Positions 32,640-45,100 of a stretch of 64,000 nucleotides of DNA are shown in pieces. The stretch comes from Vitellaria paradoxa (taxonomy: Eukaryota; Streptophyta; Magnoliopsida; Ericales; Sapotaceae), in the NCBI GenBank assembly GCA_019916065.1, contig CM034239.1, positions 40,262,419-40,326,418 of the forward strand. Reading direction: 5' to 3'. Positions within the stretch are counted from its first letter, which is position 1. Each line of letters opens with the position of its first letter. The notes beneath the pieces were generated by a model. The model was not told the DNA's origin. It did not search any database and saw only the letters and a list, made by a program, of their open reading frames with translations. The position numbers and the translations under genes are program-made.

Positions 32640-34085
32640 AAATATGTTAGTTTAATATTTTTCTCATTTAAAATTAATTTTACAATTGTTTAATGAATAT
32701 TTTGTCAAAAATCACTTTTTTATTTAATATTATTTTTATAGTTGTTTTAATGAATGGTAATAGTATATATATAATTTGACAAAAGAATAATTTTTTGCTA
32801 GGAGTTAATTTTAATTTCAATTTTTGAATTTAACAAACTAAACATTAACATACTTATAATTTCAAATTTTTAGTTCAATAAAATAACATAATTTGTGAAA
32901 ACTTACTTTTTTTATTTAATATCTTTTATAATTGTTTTAGTGAATGATAATAATATATATAAATTATTTAATAAATTATATTTTCTTGTTTGGAGTTAAT
33001 TTCAATGTACATTTTTGAATTTAAAAAAAAAATTAAGCATTCACTCCTTTATAATTTCAAATTACTTTAGTTCAATAAAATAACATACTTTGTCCAAAAT
33101 TACTTTTTTATACTTAAAATTATTTTAGCAATTGTTTTAATGAATACTTTGTCAAAAATTACTTTTTCTATTTAAAATTATTTTGATAGTTGCAGTAACA
33201 CTACAAAAATTATTTTCTCGCCTAAAGTTATAAACATTTTCCTTCCCTCCAAATCGAATTTTTAAAATTTAAAATTTCAAATTTTTAGGCGAGGAAATAA
33301 TTTCTCGCCAAAACTTATGTAACAATTCCCCCTCCCAATTTTGTTAACTATATGCAAGGAAGTTTAGTTTCATCCCCAAATATAGATTTTAGCTAGGAAA
33401 GAATCTCCTCGCCTATCACCAACTTTTAGCGAGGAAATTATTTATTCGTCTATAGTTATAAACATTTTCCCTCCCCCTCCAAATGGAATGGCGCGACATT
33501 TTATTTACTATAGGCGAGAAAGTTAAATTTTTGTCGCCAAGTAACTCTTTTAGCACGGAAAATGTTCCTCGCCAAAAGTTCTAGAATTTTTAGCAAGGAA
33601 TTTATGTTTTCCTCGCTAAAAAGGGATTATTAGTGAGGAAAGTGACTTCCTCGCAAAAATTTTCTCGCCTATATTCTGATTTCTTGTAGTGTAATGAATG
33701 GTAATAACATATATAAATTATCAAAAAATATAAATATATATTTGTCAAAAGTTAATTTAAATTAAAATTTTTTAATTTAAAAATATTTTTAAATTTAAAA
33801 AATTAAACATTTACTCCTTTGTAATTTCATACTTTTAGTTCAATCAAATAAAAAAATTTGTCCAAAATTACTTTTGTTATTTAAAATTATTTTTATAATT
33901 GTTTTAAAGAATACTTTGTCAAAATTTACTTTTTTTCTATTTAAAATTATTTTCATAGTTGTGTTAGTGAATGATAAGAAAATATATAAGTTAACAATAA
34001 AAATTACATTTTGTTATGAGCTAATGTTATTCTAAATTTTTGAATTTAAAAATATTTTTGAATTTTAAAAAATTAAACATTCCTC
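32640..34085. repeat. Tandem AT-rich array, 200-270 bp unit, about 4 copies
   Basis: Recurring blocks 'ttataatttcaaat..ttagttcaataaaataaca' (about 32630, 32850, 33050, 33817) and 'attgttttaatgaatggtaa' (about 32742, 32932, 33690, 33958) show a tandem repeat. Array continuity is restored if the CACTA-like MITE at 33199-33691 is removed. Confidence 0.7.
33199..33691. mobile_element. CACTA-like MITE, 493 bp, TAA duplication
   Basis: The left end is CACTACAAAAATTATTTTC. The reverse complement of the right end is CACTACAAGAAATCAG. TAA flanks both ends (33196-33198, 33692-33694). The interior carries repeated 'gcgaggaaa' and 'ttcctcgcc' subterminal motifs in both orientations and no ORF. It is nested in the tandem array, which itself lies in the 8.45-kb CACTA insertion. 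Confidence 0.85.
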
Positions 34086-34639
34086 AACAAAATTAAAAAA
34101 ATTCATTATTTTAAATCCATTTGGTATTACTAAAAAAATAAATAAAGAATAATTTCCACTCCTCAACACTGCCATAACTAAGAAAATCTTTTAATTCCTT
34201 TTTTACTCACTCTCTTCACTCCCATTCATTAACCAAAAAAAAAAAAAAAAGCAAAACAAGTATTTCAAAAAAAAAAACAAAAAAACAAAAACACATTTCT
34301 CAACTTTATATTTCACATGCAACAACAAAAATTAAAAAAAGAAAGAAAATAATATTACATGCCTACTAAAGTATCAAGAACATATATATCTATAGCATCA
34401 AACTTTACCACAAAAAAATTTTAACAACATATATATCTACAAAAAAAAAAAAAAAATCAACAGTATTTACAATAACATCAATATTTAAAACAATTACATA
34501 TTTTATTCAACAACAAAAATCCAACAACAACAAATCAAATTCCCAAGCTAAAAAAAACAGTATATACAAAAAAGAACTAAAAAAACAGTTTACAAAAAAA
34601 AAAAACTTAAAAATAAAAAAAAAAAGAAAAAACAGTTTG

Positions 34640-34990
34640 CAAATAAAAGAAAAAGAAAAAATAGTATACTAGAAATAGATAAATGCGTACCTAATGCAGA
34701 GAGGAAGAGAGAGGAGGAGAAGATTGGGGCAAAATCAATCTTCAATCCGAAAAAAATGAAAAAAAAAATTAACATTAGCATATATATAGACACGCACACA
34801 CAAAGCAATAGAGAGAGAGAGGGAGTTAGGGAGAGAAGGAGGGAGGAGACTTACCAGGCACTAGCGGTAGGGGGAGGCGGGAGGCGCTACGCGGGAACAA
34901 AGGAGGGAGAAGGGCGGGGGGAAGAGAGAGTGAGGGAGGGAAAAGAGGGCTCTCTACCCGAATATAGTTGGAGTCTTAACGACTACTTTT
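34640..34990. other. GA/CT-rich segment with a possible minus-strand exon edge
   Basis: This purine-rich tract (GAGAGAGAG, GGAGGGAGGAG, GGGCGGGGGG) is unlike the AT-rich surroundings. On the minus strand it is C/T-rich, like a plant 5' leader, and contains a good donor, CCTG|GTAAGT (about 34850-34857). It could be the remains of the CACTA element's own promoter and first non-coding exon. No protein is recognised. Confidence 0.35.
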
Positions 34991-35146
34991 GATAGTTGCT
35001 AAAGTCATCATGCATGGTATATTTGCAATCCTTAAAAGCGGTCACACGAATTTTTTTGTCGCCATTGCACTAACTGCAACATATTTGCGATGCCAATCTT
35101 TAGGGGTCGCTCAAATATTTTTTCTGCTAAAACTTTTTTTCTAGTG

Positions 35147-35790
35147 GAGCATTTGAAAACAACCAATAACAAAATGACAATTCATAAAAAGAATAGACAC
35201 TACAACAAATTTGGTTTGTTGGTAAAAATAAACAAATAAATAAATTCTCACCTAAATTAAGTTATTCGTCACCTTTAATAATTGGCGATGATATAATTTT
35301 GTCATTACTAACGTCTCCAAATTAATTACCGTCATGTATTAGTATTTGTATTGGTTTAGATTTCATTATCAACACATACCACCGTTGATGGAATATACCT
35401 CACTTATAAGAATTATATTCATCACCTTTTAAATTAAAAATATCTTATGTGATATATTGGACTATGTATTAAAAATAAAAGATGACTATATAATCTATCA
35501 CCAAAAAAACTAATAGGATGTGATTCAATATGTCACTCATAAATATAGGTGATCATGTATACGTCACATATGGATATCTTATTCATCACTTTTTTTTAAT
35601 GAAATTGACTCACGTGATACATTGGGCTACGTATTAAAAATAAAAGGTGAAGAAGTAATTCAAAATGCAAAAATCAATAGTGTACTATTAAGTGTGTCAC
35701 TAATAAATAATATAGGTAACAAAATCCAATCGTGACTAAATACTTGCCAACAATGATCTAATATGCGTCACTTGTAAATAAATAATCTAC
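35147..35790. repeat. Right part of the P450 gene 3 duplicated flank
   Basis: From 'gcatttgaaaacaacc' to 'gatctaatatgcgtcacttg' this matches 13175-13805 downstream of gene 2, including the decayed CACTA-like repeat starting 'cactacaacaaatttgg' at 35209. It marks the right edge of the segmental duplication, so the duplicated block originally ended here. Confidence 0.65.
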
Positions 35791-36589
35791 ATTTCATTTA
35801 TCTTGCAACTTGGATTGGTGCATATACAGCTTACTGGAGGGAAGGAAGAAATAAAATTGGTAATATATGCTCAAGCATGTCCAAAGCAAAGTACAATTCC
35901 TTTCATCCATTAAAACTCAAGAGGAATTAACACACACACACATATATATATATATGCGCCAAACTATTAACAAGGGTTTAAGAAGGCTTCTGCTACTGAG
36001 TCAATGCTTTTAATACGACCTTGCTTAAAAATTTTATTTTTTTTATTCCAACCCCACCCCCCCCCCTTTTTCTTTTAAATAGGTTCATTCCAATACTTCT
36101 ACCACCCTCTTGTAGTTTTAACCTCTATCTATATCTGAATGTTTAGAGTGCGACCAAAAGAAAGAAGATCAGTATTGTTTCCCCAGTGATTATATCTTCA
36201 CATCTTGCATGTGGCGTGAGATATATGGAAGGAACTATCTACGTAAAAAGATTAGTATTTTTTTTTTCTTTCCCATTTATTAGTGATAATTCTTAGTTAA
36301 CTTATTTTTCAGATCCAACATTTAATTCTCTGATTCTTGCAATGAAAAAATATAGTTGGCATTTATATATAACATAAAAGTATGATCAAAGTAGATCATA
36401 TTCGTCTCTCACTTTAATATAGAGGTTAGAACCAAAAAGACAACAAATTATTATGGATAACAGGACGTGTACATATGCGTCTCAGTGGCCAGTAGAGGGG
36501 GTTCACAGTCTTTATATTTATTTAGCAAAAAGAGAAAAATGATGAGAATTCCTTATATCACGGAATTTACTATAACTTTCATTTCAGGC

Positions 36590-36925
36590 AATAGTTGCTA
36601 GATAGTGAGCAGCAACATTAACAATTCTTTTGTAATACGAGAAAGTCAATCGCCTAAAAAAGCCCCATGAGAGAGTGTCTTCAATAATTATCGATATCTC
36701 CCACGAAAAAGGTCTGTCGCCAGAATGCAGAGTAGAGATAACTTCACAAGCATCACTTTCGAAAATAGTATTTTCAATCCTCCATTAATGGTCTACCATG
36801 TAATGAACTTCAATAGTCCAAGCCTCTGCAGCAAGAGCCGAGAGGACATGCAGATGGCCATCGTTGATGTCTAAAATTAAACCTTGGGCATCTCTATGGG
36901 TGGTAGCATAGGTTGCAACTTTTTT
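36590..36925 (-). pseudogene. RNase H-like domain fragment
   Basis: The minus-strand translation shows a typical plant RNase H-like (RVT_3) order: THRDAQGLIL, then SALAAEAWTIEV, then after an in-frame TAA (about 36785) WRIENTIFESDACEVISTL. The AEA and ESD words match two conserved acidic motifs of that fold. The stop, the missing N-terminal strand and the adjacent poly(T) run show it is a degenerate retroelement-derived or host-gene fragment. Confidence 0.55.
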
Positions 36926-38122
36926 TTTTTTTTTTTTTTTTTTTAACGGAAAGCCCCGTGGTCGCAATTGAATTTGAAGAAATTTTCAGGCAGGGGTTGC
37001 CAAAAGTGATTTTCAAGTGGAGAGTGATTGTAAGGAACCTTGTAGTTTTTGGTAAGACGAAGAGTTTCCAAATAATCTGTAGAGGCAATCGAGGCACTTC
37101 GGATGGCGTCGGAAATATGTCACTAAATAAATATTCTACTTGCTCACTCAAGAAACATGGTTCTTATAATTTATATTCATACTAAAAATTAAGATTCTTC
37201 TTCCAGGATTTCTCTTTAATCCCAATGTATATATTATTTTGATCAATGAACCAGAAAAGAGTAGCATTGATAGTGATATGATTCAATGGTTTCATATGTT
37301 CCTTCGACAATTATAGATCTAGGGGTAGTCCCCCTCCAAAAACTTTGAAAAATTTCAGAGACTTCAACTTTTTTTTTTTAATGTAAAACAATTAATTTTC
37401 AAAATAATATATTTACTCATGTTTTTTAAAAAATATTTTTTTAAAACATAAGCGGGCGTGTTGTTTAAAAAATATTTTATATTGAAACAAAAGGTGTTAT
37501 AGTATAATTTTAACAAAAAATTTAAATATCCTTTCCCCTCAATTTTTTTTTTTTAAACTTCTAGTAACCTTCCATCGTCCACATAGCAATTTTTTAACCT
37601 CGCTTCCGAATATTAAAAAATCTTAATCAGTCATTGCTAACTTGCGTTGTCACAAAATTCGAACCAACTAATAAAGCCAATATGAGCATAAATCACCCTC
37701 CTGCAACAAAACAGAAACTAAATTCTTAAGTTTGGAAACATTAGATTGGAGTCATGGCCACCTATGAAGGGAGGAGTGGGGCATGTATTCCACTGACTGC
37801 AAAATCATTTCATAGTGTGTAATTTATTATTATTATTATTATTATTATTTGTATATTATATATATATATATATATATATAAGTTTGACTCCACTGAAATT
37901 AAAAAATTGCCATAATCAAGTGAAAAGTTTCTTGCTTGTGTGAATCTGTCTTGCAGCATTGTAGCTCCTCTTCCTTTTACTTTTTTTTATTTTTTAATTT
38001 CTATCTCCCTAAAGGCATCTGCCGCATCTCTCCATTTTTCATCATTCATTTTTTTCCCTCTCAGTAATAAACCCATCACTCATCTTCCTCTCGCTACTTT
38101 TTCTCTCTTTCTCCGAAGCCCA

Positions 38123-38284
38123 ATGGACAGGCGCTCATATTTCGAACAAGATCCTAATAAATACTCTCTTCAATTTATGCAACCCAATAGACAAAACACC
38201 AAATTAGAGGCTCAGATGAGTATGGAGGTGCAAGCGTGGCAAGTAGGAGCAAGGGTGCACGAGGCTACAACTATGATTCTGTAA
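38123..38284 (+). CDS. Possible first exon of an unrecognised gene (weak)
   Basis: An ATG at 38123 follows a C/T-rich leader (37930-38120) resembling plant 5' UTRs and opens 53 codons (starts MDRRSYFEQDPNKYS). The frame ends at a TAA that overlaps a good splice donor (GTAAGC at 38281), so it may be exon 1 of a spliced gene. I recognise no family and see no convincing second exon. It could equally be chance. Confidence 0.2.
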   Translation: MDRRSYFEQDPNKYSLQFMQPNRQNTKLEAQMSMEVQAWQVGARVHEATTMIL

Positions 38285-39172
38285 GCGCAATTGTGGCAAG
38301 CCATAATGGGTAGCCACGCTTGTCGGGAATGAATAACAGTTAATATTTGCCCCCACCGTGCTAGTTCACTACTTAGCAAAGTAATTAATAACTAGCTGCT
38401 CATGACAACTAATTTTCTCAATATTACTAAAAAAATTTTTTGATTCATTCAAAGTAACGTGTAATTAATAGTGCACATGATACAAGTTTATTTATTTATT
38501 TATTTTTTTGGGCTCTGGTAAAAAAAAAAAAGAAAAATTCTCCAAAATTATCATTTGCCTTCGGTGAAAACACAAAATACAACCAAATTAAGGAAAAGAA
38601 AAGTCATAGAAAGATCTGATAATAACAAAATACCACAGCGCAACACAATTATATATAGAGAACCATTTATTAATGGAAAGAGAGTTCACCACGAATTCAA
38701 GCACTTCCAATCACTACAGCCACAAAATTAAGAAGTAACAAGAAGACAGCCTCTAGGAGTATCGAACCGTACTCCTGCAAAACCCTATTACCCTAAAAGA
38801 AAATAGAAAGAGAAACCTTAAAGCTTGCTTGGATGTAATCCATATTTCTCTTTCCCTTTTCTTTTTGGAGAAGCCAATTCCTAACTTCAATCCTTTCAAT
38901 TTCACAAATACCATAAGGCTGCTTCTTGACTTCTTTGCATCTCCGTCGGCTTGGACTCCAGTAGTTTTCTCTCCTTTTCCTTATTTAGTTTTACTGCAAC
39001 CACATTAAGAGGGGAAAAAATTTAACTTTTGCAAACAGATGTAAGAACCGAAAGGTACCCGGTAAATAAATGCTGTGATATTCATTGAAATAAATAGCAT
39101 TTCTCTAAATCTAAATTATGGGGGGGGAATCATTAAAAAACTTACCGCTAATTTACGATATTGATCAAATCA

Positions 39173-42100
39173 TCAACCTCCGACTCCCACTGTTGCATTC
39201 AATTTGGCAACAGTGGTAGTGACGAGGTCCCTGACATGCACAACTGACGAAATGCAAACTTTTGCATTCGGATCGGGATCAACCAAAATCTGAAGTGCAA
39301 GAGTCAGCAGAGATCCACCGCCGCCGCCGGCCTCGTCATCAACAGGACCGTCCGGTAGTATAACCACCCCTGACGGAAGAAGCCTCACGTAGTCTGGATC
39401 CCCTCCAGCCACCACCGAGTTCATCGAAGCAACATCAATGGGCGCGTAAACGAGGAATGAGCAAGTCTTGTCACTTCGACACTCTTGAAGTATGGAGACA
39501 GTCTCCTCGTACTTATCATCAGCCCAAGATAATTTGCCAAAAGGAGAGAAAAAGGGGCAAAAAAAATTATTTCGTTAATGTTTGATAGAATTAGAAAAAA
39601 ACAAGATGTGAATTATAACGTACCTGAAATTTCAGTATGGAGACACAGTTGTGGCTGTCCCTGCCATTAGTAATATGTGATATTTCTGTTACCGGAAATC
39701 CACTGGAAAGAATGTCCCACTGCAATTGCCAGGCAATGAGTCGTTAATTATCACTGCTCAGTTTGTTTCTTCAATGTGACTGGTTACTAAACTAAGCTTA
39801 ATTATTAAATCAACTATAGAAATTCTTTAATTCTTCACAAATATTGGATCCTGCATGTATATTAACAGTCATCAAACAATCCATTTAGGTAAGATAGCTA
39901 TATATAATATATAACAGCCATATATATCAGCAGATATATTAGATTTGATCAAACAATGTTGGGGGGGGGATCATGATTCAGTGGCATAAAAGAAGAGTTC
40001 TTTAGACATTTTAAGTTTACAGTGGCAAAATCGTAAGTATTCGACTATGGAATTTGGTATTAGGACGGCCCACCTTCGATTGGACACGACCTGATGATTA
40101 ATACCCACGACTTTGTCTTGGCTTACGTTGGTTTTTGTGCTTTCGTCACTCTTCATCCCTCTGAGCGGCCAAATTTACTGTTTTAGGAAAATTTTTGAGT
40201 TGTAATAACTTAGAATAGATAAATCTATTTTCAGTTAGGATTTTGAGAGAATTCTTATAATCTTTTTATATTTTTGAGATTTACTTTTATTTCAAACTTT
40301 TTATTTTTAATAATTTTTGTTAATTAGCCAGTTTAATATCTTTTTAAGTTCAATCTATTAATGTTAAGGTTTCTTTTTTTATTTGAGCAATTGTAAGCTT
40401 GAGAATAAAGTAGTTTTTGATGATTATTGAATGAAAACAGAAAGTTTCTCTAAAATATATTGTTTGTGATTGTCTCGTTGCATTTGGTCTTCAATCTCTT
40501 ATAAGCTGTGAACACAACAACACAGTTTGTTTAATAATGGTATATTTGACGCGTTAAAATTTTTTGATAATTTTTAAAAATTATTTATTTTTTATCTCAT
40601 GTATTAATTACAAATTTATAACTTTTATTAAATTATCACACTTTTTTTCACGTCAAACGGCACTTAATTTGCATTTTTAGTTACCTGACTTCGATTGCCA
40701 CAGCTAAGGAGATAATGAAACATTTCCTTTGGTAGAACTGGCAGCCAAAAAGAAGTAGTAGCACATAGTACAAGACCGCGAGGGGTGCCTGGATCATTGT
40801 CGCTGCTCCAGCTCATGACCCTAATATCATCAGTTCCATATCCTCCAGACACTTTGTTCCATTTCTGGGCAGTGGAGGCACCCGCGCCGCCACAAAAGCT
40901 TATGAACATTCTCTCCGCCAGCGTCAACACACTCCTTCTCCCGTCTGAATAGCAACAACGAAAACGATGATGATGATAATACTAATAACAATCATGATGC
41001 CGTAATGAACGCGATAGTTAAATATATATGTACTAATTTGTATATTAAATATTGTAATCACCGATATTTTGGAGATCCCAGGGCGGCAATTTTGTAGCGA
41101 GGGAACTTGCCACACGTTCGCATTGTCCATCAAGTGTAGAAATCCACCTTTGCGCCCCAAATGCGAGGCCAGAATTGACATGCGGCATGTAAATGTTGGG
41201 AATGCCTGTGTTCGCCACTTCAACATGTTCTACCCATGTAACCTGCAGCATTTCATGTGTGAGAGAGAGAGATAGCGAAAAATGACAAGTAGAATACTAT
41301 ACTAGGAAAAAAGAAACAAAATGGAGAGGGCCTGAAGCTAAAAGCAATGGGGTGGAGAAGAAAGAAAGGTAATGACAAGAAAGAAAGGTAGTGACGAGGT
41401 GAGAGTGTGAGAGTTTGCTTGGGTATTTCTCTTATGCCCAGAATTAACGAGGAAGATTCTCTCCTCTTGAAAAAGCTTCCCGTTTTGGGTCTTATACCCC
41501 CCCGCAGCTTGCAAGCGAAGTAAATCAGCTTCTTTGGCGCAAGTAGCCATTGAGGATCATTTGGCTGAGCCCCCTGCTGGGCGTCTGTGGACCACGAAGA
41601 AAGACAAACACTCGTCTACCTTGTCATGCCAGGCCACTATGCCAATTTCTCCCTTAATCCGACGCCTTTTGTTTGGGCCTTGTGTTCCTACAGGGAGAAT
41701 TGGGCCAACTACTTGGACCTTGTTCTTGGGCTTGCTTAGCCTACCTCACTCAAAGGTAAATCCAGTATTTTTAGATATGGGGGTGAACATTGCATATTAT
41801 CTCAAAGGGGTTTTTGGAGACTGGTCACTATTTATGAACTTGTAAAGATTTTAGTCATACCAAAAAAACTTGTTTGTAAATAAGTCATACTTGCAACAAA
41901 AAGATAAAAAGTGACATTACGCATTTTTCACTACCTTTCAAAACTACTACTTTATCTGAAAATAGTGAACACTTCACTCATAACTTCCGCGACTTTCAAT
42001 CTTCTTTACAAAGCAAACAAAATCAATTTTTGGAATAAAATCAAAACTATTTGAAAAAAACCTAAATTGATCATCATTCCTAAGTATCTTTATTTTTTTT

Positions 42101-45100
42101 GATTTTCAAACAGTACCAGTGCTGTTTTGAAGATAACTCAAAATGCTGATCGACTCCATAGATTTCTCTTACCCAAAACTTGTCATCTGTTTATAATTCA
42201 TGGTGTTGTTTTGAAAGCAGTATCGATAAAATAGTACCGGTAATGTTTTGTACTGATACTGTTTTCATACTGCCTAAAAAACATCAATCGATATATAATA
42301 TAAATCAACTATACGAGCCAACATCATTATATTTTTTGGAATAGTACCGGTACTGTTTTGAAGATAGCTCAAAATGCCGATTGGCCCTATAAATTTCTCT
42401 TGGCCTTAAAACTAGTCATCTGCTTATAATTCATGGTTTGTTTTGAAAACAGTATCGGTAAAACAGTATCGGTGAAACAGTACCGGTACTGTTTTGTACC
42501 GAAACTATTTTCATACTGCCTAAAAAATATCAATCGATACATAACACAAACTAACCATACGAGCCAACATCATCATATTTCTTGAAACAGTACCGGTACT
42601 GTTTTGAAGATAGCTCAAAACGCCGATCGGCCCCATGAATTTCTCTTGCCTTTAAAACTCGTCATCTGCTTATAATTCATGGTGTTGTTTTGAAAATAGT
42701 ATCGGTATTGTTTTGTACTGGTACTGTTTTCATTCTACCTAAAAAACATCAATCGATACATAATACAAACCTGCCATATGAGCCAACATCATTATATTTT
42801 TTAAACAGTACCAGTATTGTTTTGAAGATAGCTCAAAACACTAATCACCAAAATCAATTCATGAAGAAGATAGACCAAATAAGTTTTATCTTCTTCATAT
42901 CTTCACGATTAAAATGGTAAACAATGAAACTAAAACAATGAAGGAAAAAAAAAACGGAAGAAGCGTGATTCTCGGTAAATCATATTTTCATGCGATTTAT
43001 AAGGAATGAAAAAAAAACGGAAGAACGTAATTCGCAGTTAGCACGATTTCTGGTAACTTTTGTCTGACTTAATTATATAAACAAATGGTATTTATGTCAT
43101 ATTAGAAATTATATTTAAAATCAAATCGTGAGACCCACTCAAAAGTGTGACTTAAACACAAAATTTTCTACATTAATGTGACTTAAAAGTAATACTTTTT
43201 TTTTTTTTGGTATGACTAAAAGGCTTAAAAGATTATAAAGTATGATTTAAATACAATTTTTCGTATCTCGAAAGAAATTGAGAATAATTTTTACAATGAT
43301 ATTATTAGAAAATAATTATGGTAACATAATAAAATCAATGAGAACAAACTTAAAAAATTAAAATTACTTTAATAAAATTAGTAGCTTTTTGGGTAATTTT
43401 GACACTAAATCGATCTTGTACAAGTCTACTACACTAAAGGAAAAAAAATAATAATTACTAGTGAATAATAGAGCTGATTAATAAAACTATACGTGGGCGA
43501 ATTAATTAAATTATATAAGATTGTACAAAAATAACCACATGTAATAAAAAAGAAATAGTGAGATCGGGTACCCCTATAGCGTAAGTTGTGGGTCCGCCAA
43601 GGTGAGGTATATAATTAACAAATTGATCTGAGAAGCACACCTTCATTACATATTTACCATTGTCACATTATTTTAATTTTCTTTTTCCTGGCAAAATATT
43701 TCGATAGAATAACAATTTCGTTATTATTTTTAGTGAAGTTCTACTTTTGGTAGCAATTTATAGTTTTGTTGATTTTCACCTTCGAGCATCCAGTGGGCAT
43801 TTCGTGAATGACACAACCCGAAGGTCTCCTCCTGCAGTTGAGTGAGGGACTTGGTCGCAAACTGTCAACCGAAACATCCACCACCGCCCAACTCCCATCA
43901 ATATGGTGCTTGCAGTACCTCGCAAAACAGACACTTCGAGGTTGAACATTCGGTGAAATCACCTGGAATTCCGCGGTCATCTGGAAAAATCGAGAATTTG
44001 TTTACATATCGAGAAGTACCTTTGAAATGCAAAAGAATTTTACTGAGAATACAATGAATTTTGTAAAAATAATGAAGAGAGAGAGAGAGAGACTAGCTGT
44101 GTTACCAATTGCAAGGCTAAATTATAACTTCCTCCTATTCCTTCAGATAGGGTTTCGAGTTTCTTAGCCCTTGATACCATGCTGGCGAACACTGATGACC
44201 AGTGCCCCTAATTTTCATAAAGATGGTGTGCATAAGAGATGGAGTAAACAAAATGAGAATACCGTTGTAATAGGGAAAAAAATAAAATTTTAAATATTTT
44301 TATTATATATATATATATATATATATAACGGCTAGCTACCACATCCATCAGCATTTCAACAATGCTCGAGGGGTTCATTATGAGAACGGCATTGTCACGA
44401 GACGATTCGCACATGAAGCCGGGGAGTCTTGGCCCGACTCCTCTGGGGAACGCCTTGAAGTACTCTTCCTCGTCGAGCACAAGACTGCTGCTCTCACCGC
44501 TTTCGATCCACAACGGCGCAGCGTTTTCGGCCATTTTGACCAGCTCTTCCATCGCGACGACGGCCGTCTCAAATATAATCTGTCTATTTGCATGATTGGT
44601 ATTTCCTACGATCCCCCCGAGTTGGCCTCCCGCTCCATTTAGCCCGCCTTCAGCACTTGTCTGCTGGCCAAAATTCTCGAGCCCCACGATTGAGATTTGA
44701 GGGATTGCGCCGGAAACTAGGGCTGAGATTTGGGTGATTGGTGGGGAAACTAGGGTTTCCAACGAAGCTATGCTGGGATTATTTGCTGCCATGGCTTCCA
44801 TCAGCTTCAGCTGAACAAACGTAAACAAAACTTTGTAATTCATCTTTAAAAATAACTAAGCGAAGATAGAGTAGCTCCTTTTGATCAATTCTTATTTCAT
44901 CATCTGATTTTTTTAATTATAACAATTAGGGTATTGAGGTTTTAATTATTTTAATAAATTATACTTATTGTGTTTATATTTTAGTGTCAATCTTATTTTA
45001 GAACTTATAATTTATATTGTTCCATTTTATATTTTTTGTCAATTATTCTTAAAATGTTTAGACTAGAAAATATCATAGTCTATTACATGTGATGTGTGAT

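Larger units (their letters stand above)
26696..35146. mobile_element. 8.45-kb CACTA-ended insertion with nested elements
   Basis: The left end is CACTACTGAAAAAAGGGTTTT. The reverse complement of the right end is CACTAGAAAAAAAGTTTTAG. Both subterminal regions are rich in GCGACC/TTGCGA motifs. The flank of gene 2 near 13171-13190 ('cataaaacaattgagaac') aligns across the insertion with 'cataaaagtat' on the left and 'gcatttgaaaacaac' on the right, showing the empty site. The 3-bp duplication is imperfect (TAT left; GAG then CAT right). No CACTA transposase ORF is seen. Inside lie two tandem arrays, a 2.1-kb TIR element, an RTE-like LINE and a small CACTA-like MITE. Confidence 0.75.
35791..39172. 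other. Region between the P450 unit and the HD-ZIP IV gene
   Basis: Mostly unassigned AT-rich DNA. It contains a C10-11 run near 36058, a broken RNase H-like fragment (36590-36925), a long poly(T) run at 36919-36944, TTA and TA microsatellites (37827-37880), and a weak gene-like leader at 37930-38285. The stretch next to 39172 presumably includes the 3' UTR of the HD-ZIP gene. Confidence 0.5.

Noticed and set aside
35209..35790. A further complete CACTA element starting at 'cactacaacaaatttgg'
   Set aside because: A right end with TAGTG and a matching duplication could not be found in either copy, so it is listed only as a decayed repeat.
39971..40156. Minus-strand open frame in HD-ZIP intron 9
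   Set aside because: It is outside the spliced HD-ZIP frame and I could not link its peptide to any retroelement domain with confidence.
44208..44339. HD-ZIP exon 5 read through to the end of the open frame
   Set aside because: The frame runs into a TA microsatellite; a GTAGCT donor after LMDV and the next START segment at 44106-44207 restore the expected domain order.
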